Below, piece by piece: positions 1-4,439 of a stretch of DNA of 8,707 bases. The stretch is from Candidatus Zambryskibacteria bacterium RIFCSPLOWO2_01_FULL_47_14. Its GTDB lineage: Bacteria > Patescibacteria > Paceibacteria > UBA9973 > Zambryskibacteraceae. Within the stretch, counting starts at the first letter, position 1. Every line of letters begins with the position of its first letter. The notes beneath the pieces are model-generated. The model worked only from the letters and a program-made list of their open reading frames with translations, was not told the DNA's origin and searched no databases. The position numbers and the translations under genes were made by a program. The stretch is from contig MHWG01000021.1 in the NCBI GenBank assembly GCA_001824005.1, forward strand, positions 65,667-74,373, written 5' to 3'.

Positions 1-709
1 CTTCTGGTCGTTGCCTCTGACGGCACTCCTCATCGTGCTTCGCGCGCAGGTGGTGCGGGTGGTGCTCGGCACAGGACTCTTCGATTGGAACGACACGCGG
101 CTTACTGCCGCGGCACTCGCTCTCTTCGTCCTCTCTTCGACCTTCCAGTGTCTTTTACTCCTCTTTATGCGCGGATTCTACTCGGCTGGCATAACCCGGA
201 AGCCCTTTTTCATCACCCTCTTCTCGACCGCCTTCCTCCTAGCCGTCACTTACGGATTGGTAAAGTTTTTCTACCTTTCGGACCTTTTCCGCTACTTTGT
301 CGGAGTGCTTCTCAAGGTCGATGATTTGCCAAACACGGCCGTGTTGATGCTGCCTTTAGCCTTCTCGCTCGGCACGATTCTAAATGCAGTTGTCCTCTGG
401 GTGGCGTTCGAGAGGGAATTTGCCGGCTTCACCCGGAGCGTCGCACGGACTTTCCTTGAAACTTTCGGGGCTGCAGTCATCATGGGTACGATCGCCTACT
501 TCGCGCTCGATATGTTCGATAACATCTTCAACACGGCGACGCTCTTGGGCCTTTTCTCCCAAGGACTTTTGGCCTCTGTCTTCTCGATTGCGGCGGGAAT
601 TCTCGTGTTCATCGGGCTCAAGAGTAAGGAAATCGCCGGTGTCTGGGAGGTCATTCATGGCAGGTTCTGGAAGGCGAAAGTGATTGCAACGGATCCTGAG
701 ATTGTCTAA
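1..709 (+). CDS. murJ: Lipid II flippase MurJ (MviN), C-terminal part, 5' end outside window
   Basis: MurJ, a MOP-superfamily polytopic membrane protein, moves lipid II across the inner membrane for peptidoglycan synthesis. The reading frame is open to the window edge (codons from base 2 read FWSLPLTALLIVLRAQVV), so the TTG at 11 is an internal Leu and not the start. About 235 residues are visible, roughly the last 40-45% of a usual 520-550 residue MurJ. The stretch PLTALLIVLRAQVVRVVLGTG followed by FDWNDTRLTAAALALF is a strong MurJ signature. It is followed by several hydrophobic helices and a basic cytoplasmic tail. The stop TAA is at 707-709. An AT-rich repeat begins a few bases after the stop, and no hairpin terminator is visible. 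GC is clearly higher than in the next gene. The family call is secure. Confidence 0.92.
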   Translation, partial: FWSLPLTALLIVLRAQVVRVVLGTGLFDWNDTRLTAAALALFVLSSTFQCLLLLFMRGFYSAGITRKPFFITLFSTAFLLAVTYGLVKFFYLSDLFRYFVGVLLKVDDLPNTAVLMLPLAFSLGTILNAVVLWVAFEREFAGFTRSVARTFLETFGAAVIMGTIAYFALDMFDNIFNTATLLGLFSQGLLASVFSIAAGILVFIGLKSKEIAGVWEVIHGRFWKAKVIATDPEIV

Positions 710-713
710 CGAC

Positions 714-749
714 AAAATTTCCAATTCTCAATTTTCAATTTACAATTAA
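714..749. repeat. AT-rich heptamer repeat, left flank of the four-helix-bundle gene
   Basis: The tract repeats a CAATTTT-like unit with a period near 7 nt (CCAATTCT, CAATTTT, CAATTTA, CAATTAA). It runs from just after the murJ stop almost to the start of the next gene. The reverse-complement form of the same unit follows that gene at 1112-1166, so the gene sits between inverted copies. TACAAT at 741-746, within the repeat, lies 9 nt before the ATG at 756 and could serve as a -10. Confidence 0.75.
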
Positions 750-755
750 GGCACA

Positions 756-1127
756 ATGAGCAATGCTCAATTTTCAAACAAATACGACTTAGAAGAAAGA
801 ACTGCTAAATTTGGCGAAAATATTATTGGTTTTTGTAGATTGGTAAAAAATGATAAGCTTGCAGAGCCTATCCTGAATCAGCTTATAAGAGCTGGTACAA
901 GTGTGGGAGCCAACTACATGGAGGCAAATGGTGCAAGTTCAAAGAAAGATTTTCAGAACAAAATATTTATTTGTAAAAAGGAGATTCAAGAAACAAAGCA
1001 CTGGTTAAGAATGGTAAAAAGCTTTCTTCCCGATAAATCAGAAGTAATTGATCCATTGAGTAGGGAAGCTCAAGAATTGACCCTTATATTCCAAAAGATT
1101 GGCTCTAGTTTAAAAATTGGAAATTGA
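756..1127 (+). CDS. Four-helix-bundle protein, S23 / 23S rRNA intervening-sequence type
   Basis: This 123-aa protein belongs to the four-helix-bundle family first seen in 23S rRNA intervening sequences (TIGR02436 type). The family signature is plain: YDLEERTAKFGENII near residues 10-24, then QLIRAGTSVGANYMEANGA at 42-60, SKKDFQNKI at 62-70, and KKEIQETKHWLRM at 74-86. Length matches the family (about 115-130 aa). Its molecular role is unknown; homologues assemble as oligomers. Here it is not inside an rRNA gene but between murJ and lepA. The last codons (KIGN, stop) are read from the flanking repeat. Base composition is much more AT-rich than murJ or lepA, which together with the inverted flanking repeats suggests an acquired cassette. 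The start ATG at 756 has only a weak AAGG upstream. Confidence 0.9.
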   Translation: MSNAQFSNKYDLEERTAKFGENIIGFCRLVKNDKLAEPILNQLIRAGTSVGANYMEANGASSKKDFQNKIFICKKEIQETKHWLRMVKSFLPDKSEVIDPLSREAQELTLIFQKIGSSLKIGN

Positions 1128-1166
1128 AAATTCATTGAAAATTGTTAAATTGCAAAATTGAAAATT
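1112..1166. repeat. AT-rich repeat, right flank of the four-helix-bundle gene
   Basis: Units such as AATTGAAAATT, AATTGTT and AATTGCAAAATT recur with a period near 7 nt. The tract is the inverted counterpart of the repeat at 714-749. It spans the end of the four-helix-bundle gene and runs up to the ATG of lepA, leaving lepA with no recognisable Shine-Dalgarno sequence. Confidence 0.75.
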
Positions 1167-3026
1167 ATGCAGAATATTCGGAATTTCTCCATCATAGCTC
1201 ACATTGACCACGGCAAGTCTACGCTTGCCGACAGGATGCTTGAATTGACCGGAACGATAGAGAAACGGGCTATGCGCGAACAGGTGCTCGACTCGATGGA
1301 TCTTGAGCGAGAGCGCGGCATTACCATCAAGATGCAACCGGTCAGAATGGTCTATCGACCAAAATTTCCAATTTCCAATGAAAATTCTAAATTGAAAATT
1401 GAAAATTCAGATTCAGAATATATTCTGAATCTGATTGACACTCCCGGGCATATAGATTTTTCTTACGAAGTTTCGCGGGCTCTGCGCGCGGTGGAGGGTT
1501 CTATTCTCCTCGTTGATGCTACCCAGGGAGTCCAGGCTCAAACGCTGACCACTCTGGGAATGGCCCAGAGCCTCGGGCTCACCATCATTCCCGTCATCTC
1601 GAAGATTGATTCGCCGCTTGCGCGGGTAGAGGAGGTAAGTTTAGAAGTTTGTAAGTTGTTGACCTGTGACGTTGACAAGGTGCTGCTGGTTTCCGGGAAG
1701 ACGGGAGAAGGGGTAGAGGAACTCCTTGACGCAATTGTCGAGAGGATTCCTGGTCCGACCTCTCCCAGCCCTCTCCTAGATCTAGGAGAGGGTAAGGGTG
1801 AGGTCTTCCGCGCTTTAATCTTCGATTTCAAATATTCGAGCCACCAGGGAGTAATAGTTTTTGTTAGAATTTTTGAAGGCGAGGTAAGGAAGGGTGATAA
1901 GCTTATGTTCAAGATCGCGGGCAAGGAATTTCAGGCGCTCCAGGTCGGCATCTTTGCCCCCGAAGAACGCCAGGCTGACGAACTTCAATCCGGTGAAATT
2001 GGTTATATTGTCACGGGTATAAAAGAACCTGGAGTGGCTTCGGTTGGTGACATCATCATGTCCGTTGGTTCACACGACAGCCCAGCTTTGCCCGGATACG
2101 AAATCCCAAGGGCTGTCGTGTGGGCCTCGGTCTATCCCGAGAATCAAGATCACTTCAATACTTTGAAGTTTGCCCTCTCGCGTCTGCGTCTCTCTGATTC
2201 TGCCTTCTCGTTTGAAGAAGAGTCTTCCGGCGTTTTGGGCAGAGGTTTCCGTTGCGGTTTCCTTGGCATGCTCCACCTAGAGATCATCACCGAGCGTCTG
2301 CGCAGGGAATTCAATCTCCCGCTCGTCATCACTCTGCCGTCCATCACTTACAAAGTGATTTATAAAAACGGCAAGCAGGAAACAATTTATACGCCATCAT
2401 TTTTCCCGGAAGATCACGTCATCGCAAGCGTCTTGGAGCCTTGGGTTACCGCAACAATAATTATTCCGCCGGAATATATGAGTCCGGTGATACAGATGCT
2501 TTATGAGTTTGAAGCCGAGCTTGGCGAAACCGAATCATTTGGAGAAGGCCGCACCGAGCTTAAATTCCAAATGCCTTTGCGTGAGCTTATGCGCGGATTC
2601 TTCGATCGGCTCAAGAGCGAGACCTCCGGCTTCGGCTCCATTTCCTATACTCTTTCGGAAGAAAGGACGGCGGAAGTGACGCGGCTCGATATATTGGTTG
2701 CTGACGAGCCGGTGCCTGCTTTTGCCAGAGTGATTTCCAAGAAGCAGGTGGAGATCGAAGCAGAGAAGGCCGTAGATCGGCTATTTAAAATTTTACCGCG
2801 TCAGATGTTTACGCTCAAAATTCAAGGCAGAGCGCTCGGCCGGATTCTCTCTAGCCGCACCCTCTCGGGGATGAAGAAGGATGTCACTCAACACATGTAT
2901 GGAGGCGATATTACCCGCAAGATGAAACTTCGCGAGAAACAGAAGAAGGGCAAGAAGAAGATGAAAGAGCGCGGCAAGGTCAATATTCCGCAAGAAGTCT
3001 TCATTAAGATGATCAAACGGGACTAA
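1167..3026 (+). CDS. lepA: Elongation factor 4 (LepA), translational GTPase
   Basis: LepA/EF4 is a ribosome-associated GTPase acting in translation fidelity or assembly. I take ATG 1167 (MQNIRNFSIIAHIDHGKST) as the start, because the family begins here; an in-frame TTG at 1158 lies in repeat DNA. Length is 619 aa, slightly above the usual 600. G1 is AHIDHGKST (11-19), G2 RGITIK (50-55), G3 DTPGH (91-95), G5 SGKTG (176-180). G4 reads SKID (145-148) where the family has NKID. The EF-G-like domains follow, with GFRCGFLGMLHLEII (360-374). The LepA-specific C-terminus is present: GGDITRKMKLREKQKKGKKK (579-598) and GKVNIPQEVF. Non-family residues at about 66-84 and 198-213 are encoded by repeat-like DNA. 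No Shine-Dalgarno sequence is seen. Confidence 0.97.
   Translation: MQNIRNFSIIAHIDHGKSTLADRMLELTGTIEKRAMREQVLDSMDLERERGITIKMQPVRMVYRPKFPISNENSKLKIENSDSEYILNLIDTPGHIDFSYEVSRALRAVEGSILLVDATQGVQAQTLTTLGMAQSLGLTIIPVISKIDSPLARVEEVSLEVCKLLTCDVDKVLLVSGKTGEGVEELLDAIVERIPGPTSPSPLLDLGEGKGEVFRALIFDFKYSSHQGVIVFVRIFEGEVRKGDKLMFKIAGKEFQALQVGIFAPEERQADELQSGEIGYIVTGIKEPGVASVGDIIMSVGSHDSPALPGYEIPRAVVWASVYPENQDHFNTLKFALSRLRLSDSAFSFEEESSGVLGRGFRCGFLGMLHLEIITERLRREFNLPLVITLPSITYKVIYKNGKQETIYTPSFFPEDHVIASVLEPWVTATIIIPPEYMSPVIQMLYEFEAELGETESFGEGRTELKFQMPLRELMRGFFDRLKSETSGFGSISYTLSEERTAEVTRLDILVADEPVPAFARVISKKQVEIEAEKAVDRLFKILPRQMFTLKIQGRALGRILSSRTLSGMKKDVTQHMYGGDITRKMKLREKQKKGKKKMKERGKVNIPQEVFIKMIKRD
1361..1406. 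repeat. AT-rich repeat carried in frame inside lepA
   Basis: AATTTCCAATTTCCAAT followed by ATTGAAAATTGAAAATT forms an imperfect inverted repeat of the same unit that flanks the gene at 756-1127. It encodes about residues 66-81 of LepA (KFPISNENSKLKIENS), in a region where LepA homologues have only a few residues between the G2 region and the strand before DTPGH. The reading frame is kept. Confidence 0.75.
1407..1434. repeat. Perfect 28-nt palindrome in lepA
   Basis: Fourteen bases (TCAGATTCAGAATA) are followed at once by their exact reverse complement (TATTCTGAATCTGA), with no loop. The right half encodes the conserved strand YILNLI that leads into DTPGH. The left half encodes non-family residues next to the AT-rich insert. 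Confidence 0.9.
1635..1658 (+). repeat. Three 8-nt tandem units in lepA
   Basis: GTAAGTTT, AGAAGTTT and GTAAGTTG follow each other in frame and encode VSLEVCKL. The protein length here is normal for LepA, so this may be coding sequence that happens to be repetitive rather than an insert. Confidence 0.4.
1757..1805. repeat. GA/CT-rich palindromic repeat in frame in lepA
   Basis: CCCTCTCCTAGA (1769-1780) abuts its perfect complement TCTAGGAGAGGG (1781-1792). Outer arms GACCTCTCCC (1757-1766) and GGGTGAGGTC (1796-1805) pair at 9 of 10 positions. The repeat encodes about TSPSPLLDLGEGKGEV (residues 198-213), lying between IPGP and the conserved FRALIFD, where LepA normally has a short acidic linker. 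This CTCTCC...GGAGAG hairpin resembles dispersed repeats I recall from Patescibacteria genomes; that recollection is unverified here. Confidence 0.8.
2071..2122. repeat. 13-bp perfect inverted repeat inside lepA
   Basis: CACACGACAGCCC (2071-2083) pairs exactly with GGGCTGTCGTGTG (2110-2122) across a 26-nt loop. The left arm encodes the variable residues before the conserved LPGYE. The right arm encodes RAVVW, the position of the family's PMVF-like strand. Confidence 0.85.
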
Positions 3027-3027
3027 G

Positions 3028-3102
3028 AAAATTTCTAATTTCTAATTGACCTAATTTCTAAATAAACCCCAACTTTAGAATAATTAGAATAATTAGAAAT
3101 TA
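3028..3102. repeat. AT-rich TAATTTC / GAAATTA inverted repeat after lepA
   Basis: AATTTCTAATTTCTAATT on the left and AATTAGAATAATTAGAAATT on the right are inverted versions of one heptamer-like unit around a short CCCCAAC centre. The tract starts directly after the lepA stop and supplies the stop codon and last residues of the minus-strand gene at 3093-3203. It could act as a bidirectional 3' end, but it is not a GC-rich terminator. Confidence 0.65.
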
Positions 3103-3203
3103 AGGAGAGGAGAATAAAGCAATATCATACTGACTACAATCAGAATGACTAATATTTTCCACATCGTCTGAACTTTGTTCTTATGTTTTCGGTCGAATAG
3201 CAT
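3093..3203 (-). CDS. Small single-helix membrane protein, 36 aa (42 aa if started at 3221)
   Basis: The minus strand encodes MLFDRKHKNKVQTMWK followed by the hydrophobic stretch ILVILIVVSMILLY and a short tail SPLLNF, with stop TAA at 3093-3095. The pattern of a basic amphipathic head and one transmembrane helix is typical of real tiny membrane proteins, and a similar small protein is, as I recall, common in Patescibacteria. I prefer the ATG at 3203 because TATCAT (3212-3217, minus strand) ends 8 nt before it, matching the promoter-to-ATG spacing of other genes here. An in-frame ATG at 3221 would add six residues. The gene is divergent from the ftsB-like gene. Its last residues come from the AT-rich repeat. 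Function unknown; alternatively a chance ORF. Confidence 0.5.
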   Translation of the reverse strand: MLFDRKHKNKVQTMWKILVILIVVSMILLYSPLLNF

Positions 3204-3211
3204 TACTGCGT

Positions 3212-3217
3212 ATGATA
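3212..3217 (-). promoter_or_regulatory. Candidate -10 for the small minus-strand membrane gene
   Basis: TATCAT on the minus strand matches 5 of 6 bases of TATAAT and is followed by 8 nt and then the ATG at 3203. The plus strand overlaps with TATGAT at 3211-3216, so the site may fire in both directions. No good -35 is visible on the minus strand; the hairpin element beginning at 3233 occupies the place where one would lie. Confidence 0.35.
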
Positions 3218-3232
3218 ACATATTTCTATGAG

Positions 3233-3315
3233 TCCCGTTAGAGATTGATCATGTGGTACTATTGCAACATTATAAATAATCCCGGACACGCTAACGCGTC
3301 CTATCTCTAATGGGA
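3233..3315. repeat. Hairpin element abutting the ftsB-like start codon, with ATGAG direct repeats
   Basis: TCCCGTTAGAGAT (3233-3245) pairs with ATCTCTAATGGGA (3303-3315), 13 bp with one G-U pair. ATGAG occurs immediately before the element (3228-3232) and again at its end (3315-3319), where it is the start of the downstream gene. The upstream copy opens a six-codon ORF (MSPVRD, stop at 3246-3248). The end sequence CCCGT...GGGATG matches that of the element at 4139-4204, so the two look like members of one family. Confidence 0.7.
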
Positions 3316-3704
3316 TGAGAGAGCTAGAGAGAAGACAGAAGGTGAAGCAATTTTTCTACTCGTGGCCGGCCATCATTCTTATGGCTGTACTGACCTTCTT
3401 CCTGGCCAAAGGTGCCGCGGGAGTAATGCTCAAAGAGCGCGAAAGCGCCGAGATGGTGGGGAAGCTCAAGGCCGAAACCGCGGAAGTCGAGGTCCGGGAA
3501 GCCGAACTTAAGGAGGGGATCGCTAGACTTAACACCGAAGAAGGTATTGTCGAGGAAATCAGGAGGAAATTCAGCGCCACGAGAGAAGGGGAGAGCGTGG
3601 CTGTCATCGTCGATCGGCATCCCGGGGCCACCTCGACCGAAGGGATGTCTCGTTCTTGGTACAGGCGGTTATGGAGTGCTATAATATCTCTCTATGACAA
3701 ATAA
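3315..3704 (+). CDS. Septum formation initiator protein, FtsB/DivIC family
   Basis: FtsB/DivIC proteins are small bitopic proteins of the divisome that pair with FtsL by a periplasmic coiled coil and help activate septal peptidoglycan synthesis. The 129-aa product has a short basic N-terminus (RELERRQKVK), one transmembrane helix at about 17-37, and a charged coiled coil at about 40-74. These precede the family motif LNTEEGIVEEIRRKF (72-86) and the strand EGESVAVIV (91-99). A C-terminal tail of about 30 residues ends in an aromatic-rich helix. The start ATG at 3315 lies at the outer end of a hairpin element's right arm, with no Shine-Dalgarno sequence. The gene overlaps the glutaredoxin gene by 11 nt. 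FtsB versus DivIC cannot be separated from sequence alone, so no symbol is given. Confidence 0.88.
   Translation: MRELERRQKVKQFFYSWPAIILMAVLTFFLAKGAAGVMLKERESAEMVGKLKAETAEVEVREAELKEGIARLNTEEGIVEEIRRKFSATREGESVAVIVDRHPGATSTEGMSRSWYRRLWSAIISLYDK
3656..3685 (+). promoter_or_regulatory. Extended -10 promoter for glutaredoxin, inside the ftsB-like gene
   Basis: TGCTATAAT (3677-3685) is a perfect extended -10. TTGGTA (3656-3661) is a weak -35 with an 18-nt spacer. The hexamer ends 8 nt before the glutaredoxin ATG at 3694, so transcription would begin at or within a base or two of the start codon, giving a leaderless mRNA. Confidence 0.6.
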
Positions 3705-3942
3705 GAAAATTGAAATTTACACGACTCCAACGTGCCACTTCTGCCACATGGCCAAAGAATTTTTCAAAGCCAACGGCATCGAGTATGCTGAATACAATGT
3801 GGGAACGGATATAGAAAGGCGCAAAGAAATGCTAGAGAAGAGCGGCCAAATGGGCGTGCCAGTAATCGTCATCGATGGCAAGGATTTCGTCATCGGCTTC
3901 AATCAGCCGGCCTTAGCGAAGCTTTTGGGGGTTAATTTCTAA
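3694..3942 (+). CDS. Glutaredoxin-like thiol-disulfide oxidoreductase
   Basis: This is an 82-aa single-domain thioredoxin-fold protein. The N-terminal strand IEIYTTPTCHFCHMAK carries the redox motif CHFC (14-17) with both cysteines. GVPVIVIDG (54-62) contains the cis-proline loop (Pro56), and VIGFN (66-70) is the usual glycine turn before the last helix. Length fits small glutaredoxins of the NrdH/GrxC-like type; the CHFC dipeptide is not diagnostic of substrate (reductase partner, glutathione or another thiol). It likely reduces disulfides in the cytosol. The ATG lies inside the 3' end of the ftsB-like gene in another frame, 8 nt after an extended -10, so it is probably expressed from its own leaderless transcript as well as by readthrough. 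It converges on tRNA-Arg with 1 nt between. Confidence 0.9.
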   Translation: MTNKKIEIYTTPTCHFCHMAKEFFKANGIEYAEYNVGTDIERRKEMLEKSGQMGVPVIVIDGKDFVIGFNQPALAKLLGVNF

Positions 3943-3943
3943 G

Positions 3944-4018
3944 TGGTGCCACCGGTAGGAATCGAACCTACATCTAGGGTTTAGGAAACCCTCGTCCTAT
4001 CCATTGAACGACGGCGGC
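3944..4018 (-). tRNA. tRNA-Arg (anticodon CCU), CCA encoded
   Basis: The minus strand folds as a cloverleaf: acceptor GCCGCCG / CGGTGGC (one G-U), D stem GTTC / GGAC, anticodon stem AGGGT / ACCCT around TTCCTAA with anticodon CCT, and T stem GTAGG / CCTAC around TTCGATT. Discriminator A is followed by an encoded CCA (3944-3946). The 5' end is at 4018. It decodes AGG. Confidence 0.95.
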
Positions 4019-4029
4019 AAGTGAGGAAC

Positions 4030-4045
4030 AGCGAGAAAGCTCGCT
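4030..4045. repeat. Small perfect hairpin upstream of tRNA-Arg
   Basis: AGCGAG, loop AAAG, CTCGCT. It lies 12 nt beyond the tRNA 5' end, so in a tRNA precursor it would be part of the 5' leader. It could also belong to a larger structured repeat with the hairpin at 4061-4101. Confidence 0.5.
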
Positions 4046-4060
4046 TGCTCATTGATTCCG

Positions 4061-4101
4061 AACGCTGAGGCCGCTGCGAAGCTACAGGCGGCTTAAGCGT
4101 T
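4061..4101. repeat. GC-rich stem-loop between tRNA-Arg and the 78-aa gene
   Basis: AACGCTGAGGCCGC (4061-4074) pairs with GCGGCTTAAGCGTT (4088-4101) over 14 positions with one mismatch and one G-U, closing a 13-nt loop. The right end overlaps the -35 of the next promoter. No coding function is seen for 4019-4134. It may be a leader of the tRNA-Arg precursor or a dispersed structured repeat. Confidence 0.55.
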
Positions 4102-4127
4102 GAAAATATAACACATTTTGATATAAT
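4100..4127 (+). promoter_or_regulatory. Consensus-like promoter giving a leaderless start at 4135
   Basis: TTGAAA (4100-4105), a 16-nt spacer, and a perfect TATAAT (4122-4127). Seven bases separate the hexamer from ATG 4135, so the predicted first transcribed base is at or next to that A. ATG 4135 now opens a 14-codon ORF, while the longer gene starts at 4203 after the inserted hairpin element. Confidence 0.75.
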
Positions 4128-4134
4128 TTTCGCG

Positions 4135-4179
4135 ATGAATCCCGTACGAAATAGAAGTGTATTTCTCTGCGGGGTTTAA
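4135..4179 (+). CDS. 14-codon leaderless upstream ORF created by the hairpin element
   Basis: ATG 4135 reads MNPVRNRSVFLCGV and stops at TAA 4177-4179. Its first codons ATG AAT CC repeat the first codons of the 78-aa gene exactly. I interpret it as the old start of that gene, cut off by the element at 4139-4204. It may be translated, because its ATG lies at the predicted transcription start, but no function for the peptide is suggested. The distance to ATG 4203 is 68 nt, so the two are not in frame. Confidence 0.4.
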   Translation: MNPVRNRSVFLCGV

Positions 4180-4204
4180 TTTAACAATTAATTTCGTACG
4201 GGAT
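4139..4204. repeat. Hairpin element at a start codon, flanked by a 9-bp direct repeat
   Basis: ATCCCGTACGAAAT (4139-4152) is the exact inverse of ATTTCGTACGGGAT (4191-4204), 14 bp. A middle arm ATTTCTCTGCGGGG (4161-4174) can partly pair with the left arm as an alternative. GATGAATCC occurs at 4134-4142 and again at 4202-4210. Because the repeats overlap the arm ends, the true duplication is 6-9 bp and the element about 59-62 bp. The right-hand copy contains the present start codon of the 78-aa gene. Confidence 0.8.
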
Positions 4205-4439
4205 GAATCCGGAAGAAAGACGCCTGTTGGAACGTTCCCTGAAGCTTGCCGAAGAGAATAACGAAATTCTCAAGAAGATGCGGGCCCAAGCCCGGAGGCA
4301 GACGATTTACGGATTCATCCGGCTTGTCATCATCCTGCTGCCGTTTGTGCTAGGATATTTCCTTCTCGAGCCGTATTTCGATCAGGCACGGGAGAATTAC
4401 AACGGCGTAAGAAACTTGTTCAATTCATTGCCGCGTTAG
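4203..4439 (+). CDS. Small membrane protein with N-terminal coiled-coil helix, 78 aa
   Basis: I do not recognise a named family, though proteins of this design (NPEER..LLE...LAEENN..LKKMR followed by one transmembrane helix) recur, as I recall, in Patescibacteria. Residues 3-33 are charged and helical, probably cytoplasmic. Residues about 38-57 (FIRLVIILLPFVLGYFLLEP) form the single membrane helix, and a short tail follows. The start ATG at 4203 lies within the right end of a hairpin element. The promoter is 75 nt upstream and fits the duplicated ATG at 4135 better. The last three codons plus stop (TTG CCG CGT TAG, 4428-4439) overlap the first 10 bases of tRNA-Phe, so maturation of the tRNA by RNase P would cut this mRNA just before its stop. 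Confidence 0.75.
   Translation: MNPEERRLLERSLKLAEENNEILKKMRAQARRQTIYGFIRLVIILLPFVLGYFLLEPYFDQARENYNGVRNLFNSLPR

Noticed and set aside
380..724. Minus-strand ORF opposite murJ
   Set aside because: It is a highly charged translation of the complement of membrane-helix codons, a typical antisense shadow.
1158..1166. TTG at 1158 as the start of lepA
   Set aside because: It lies in AT-rich repeat DNA and adds three residues not typical of the family; ATG 1167 gives the normal LepA beginning.
714..1166. CRISPR array from the AT-rich repeats
   Set aside because: Units are about 7 nt without unique spacers of fixed length, and no cas gene is present.
1635..1658. A further repeat insertion in lepA
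   Set aside because: The 8-nt periodicity is real, but LepA length and alignment pattern around residues 157-165 look normal, so an insertion is not needed to explain it.
3211..3216. TATGAT as a firm plus-strand -10 for the ftsB-like gene
   Set aside because: The spacing to the duplicated ATG at 3228 is 11 nt and no -35 is visible; kept only as a remark under the opposite-strand site.
4061..4101. Intrinsic terminator for tRNA-Arg or an upstream gene
   Set aside because: No T-run follows the stem on either strand in the needed position, and it lies upstream of both divergent units.
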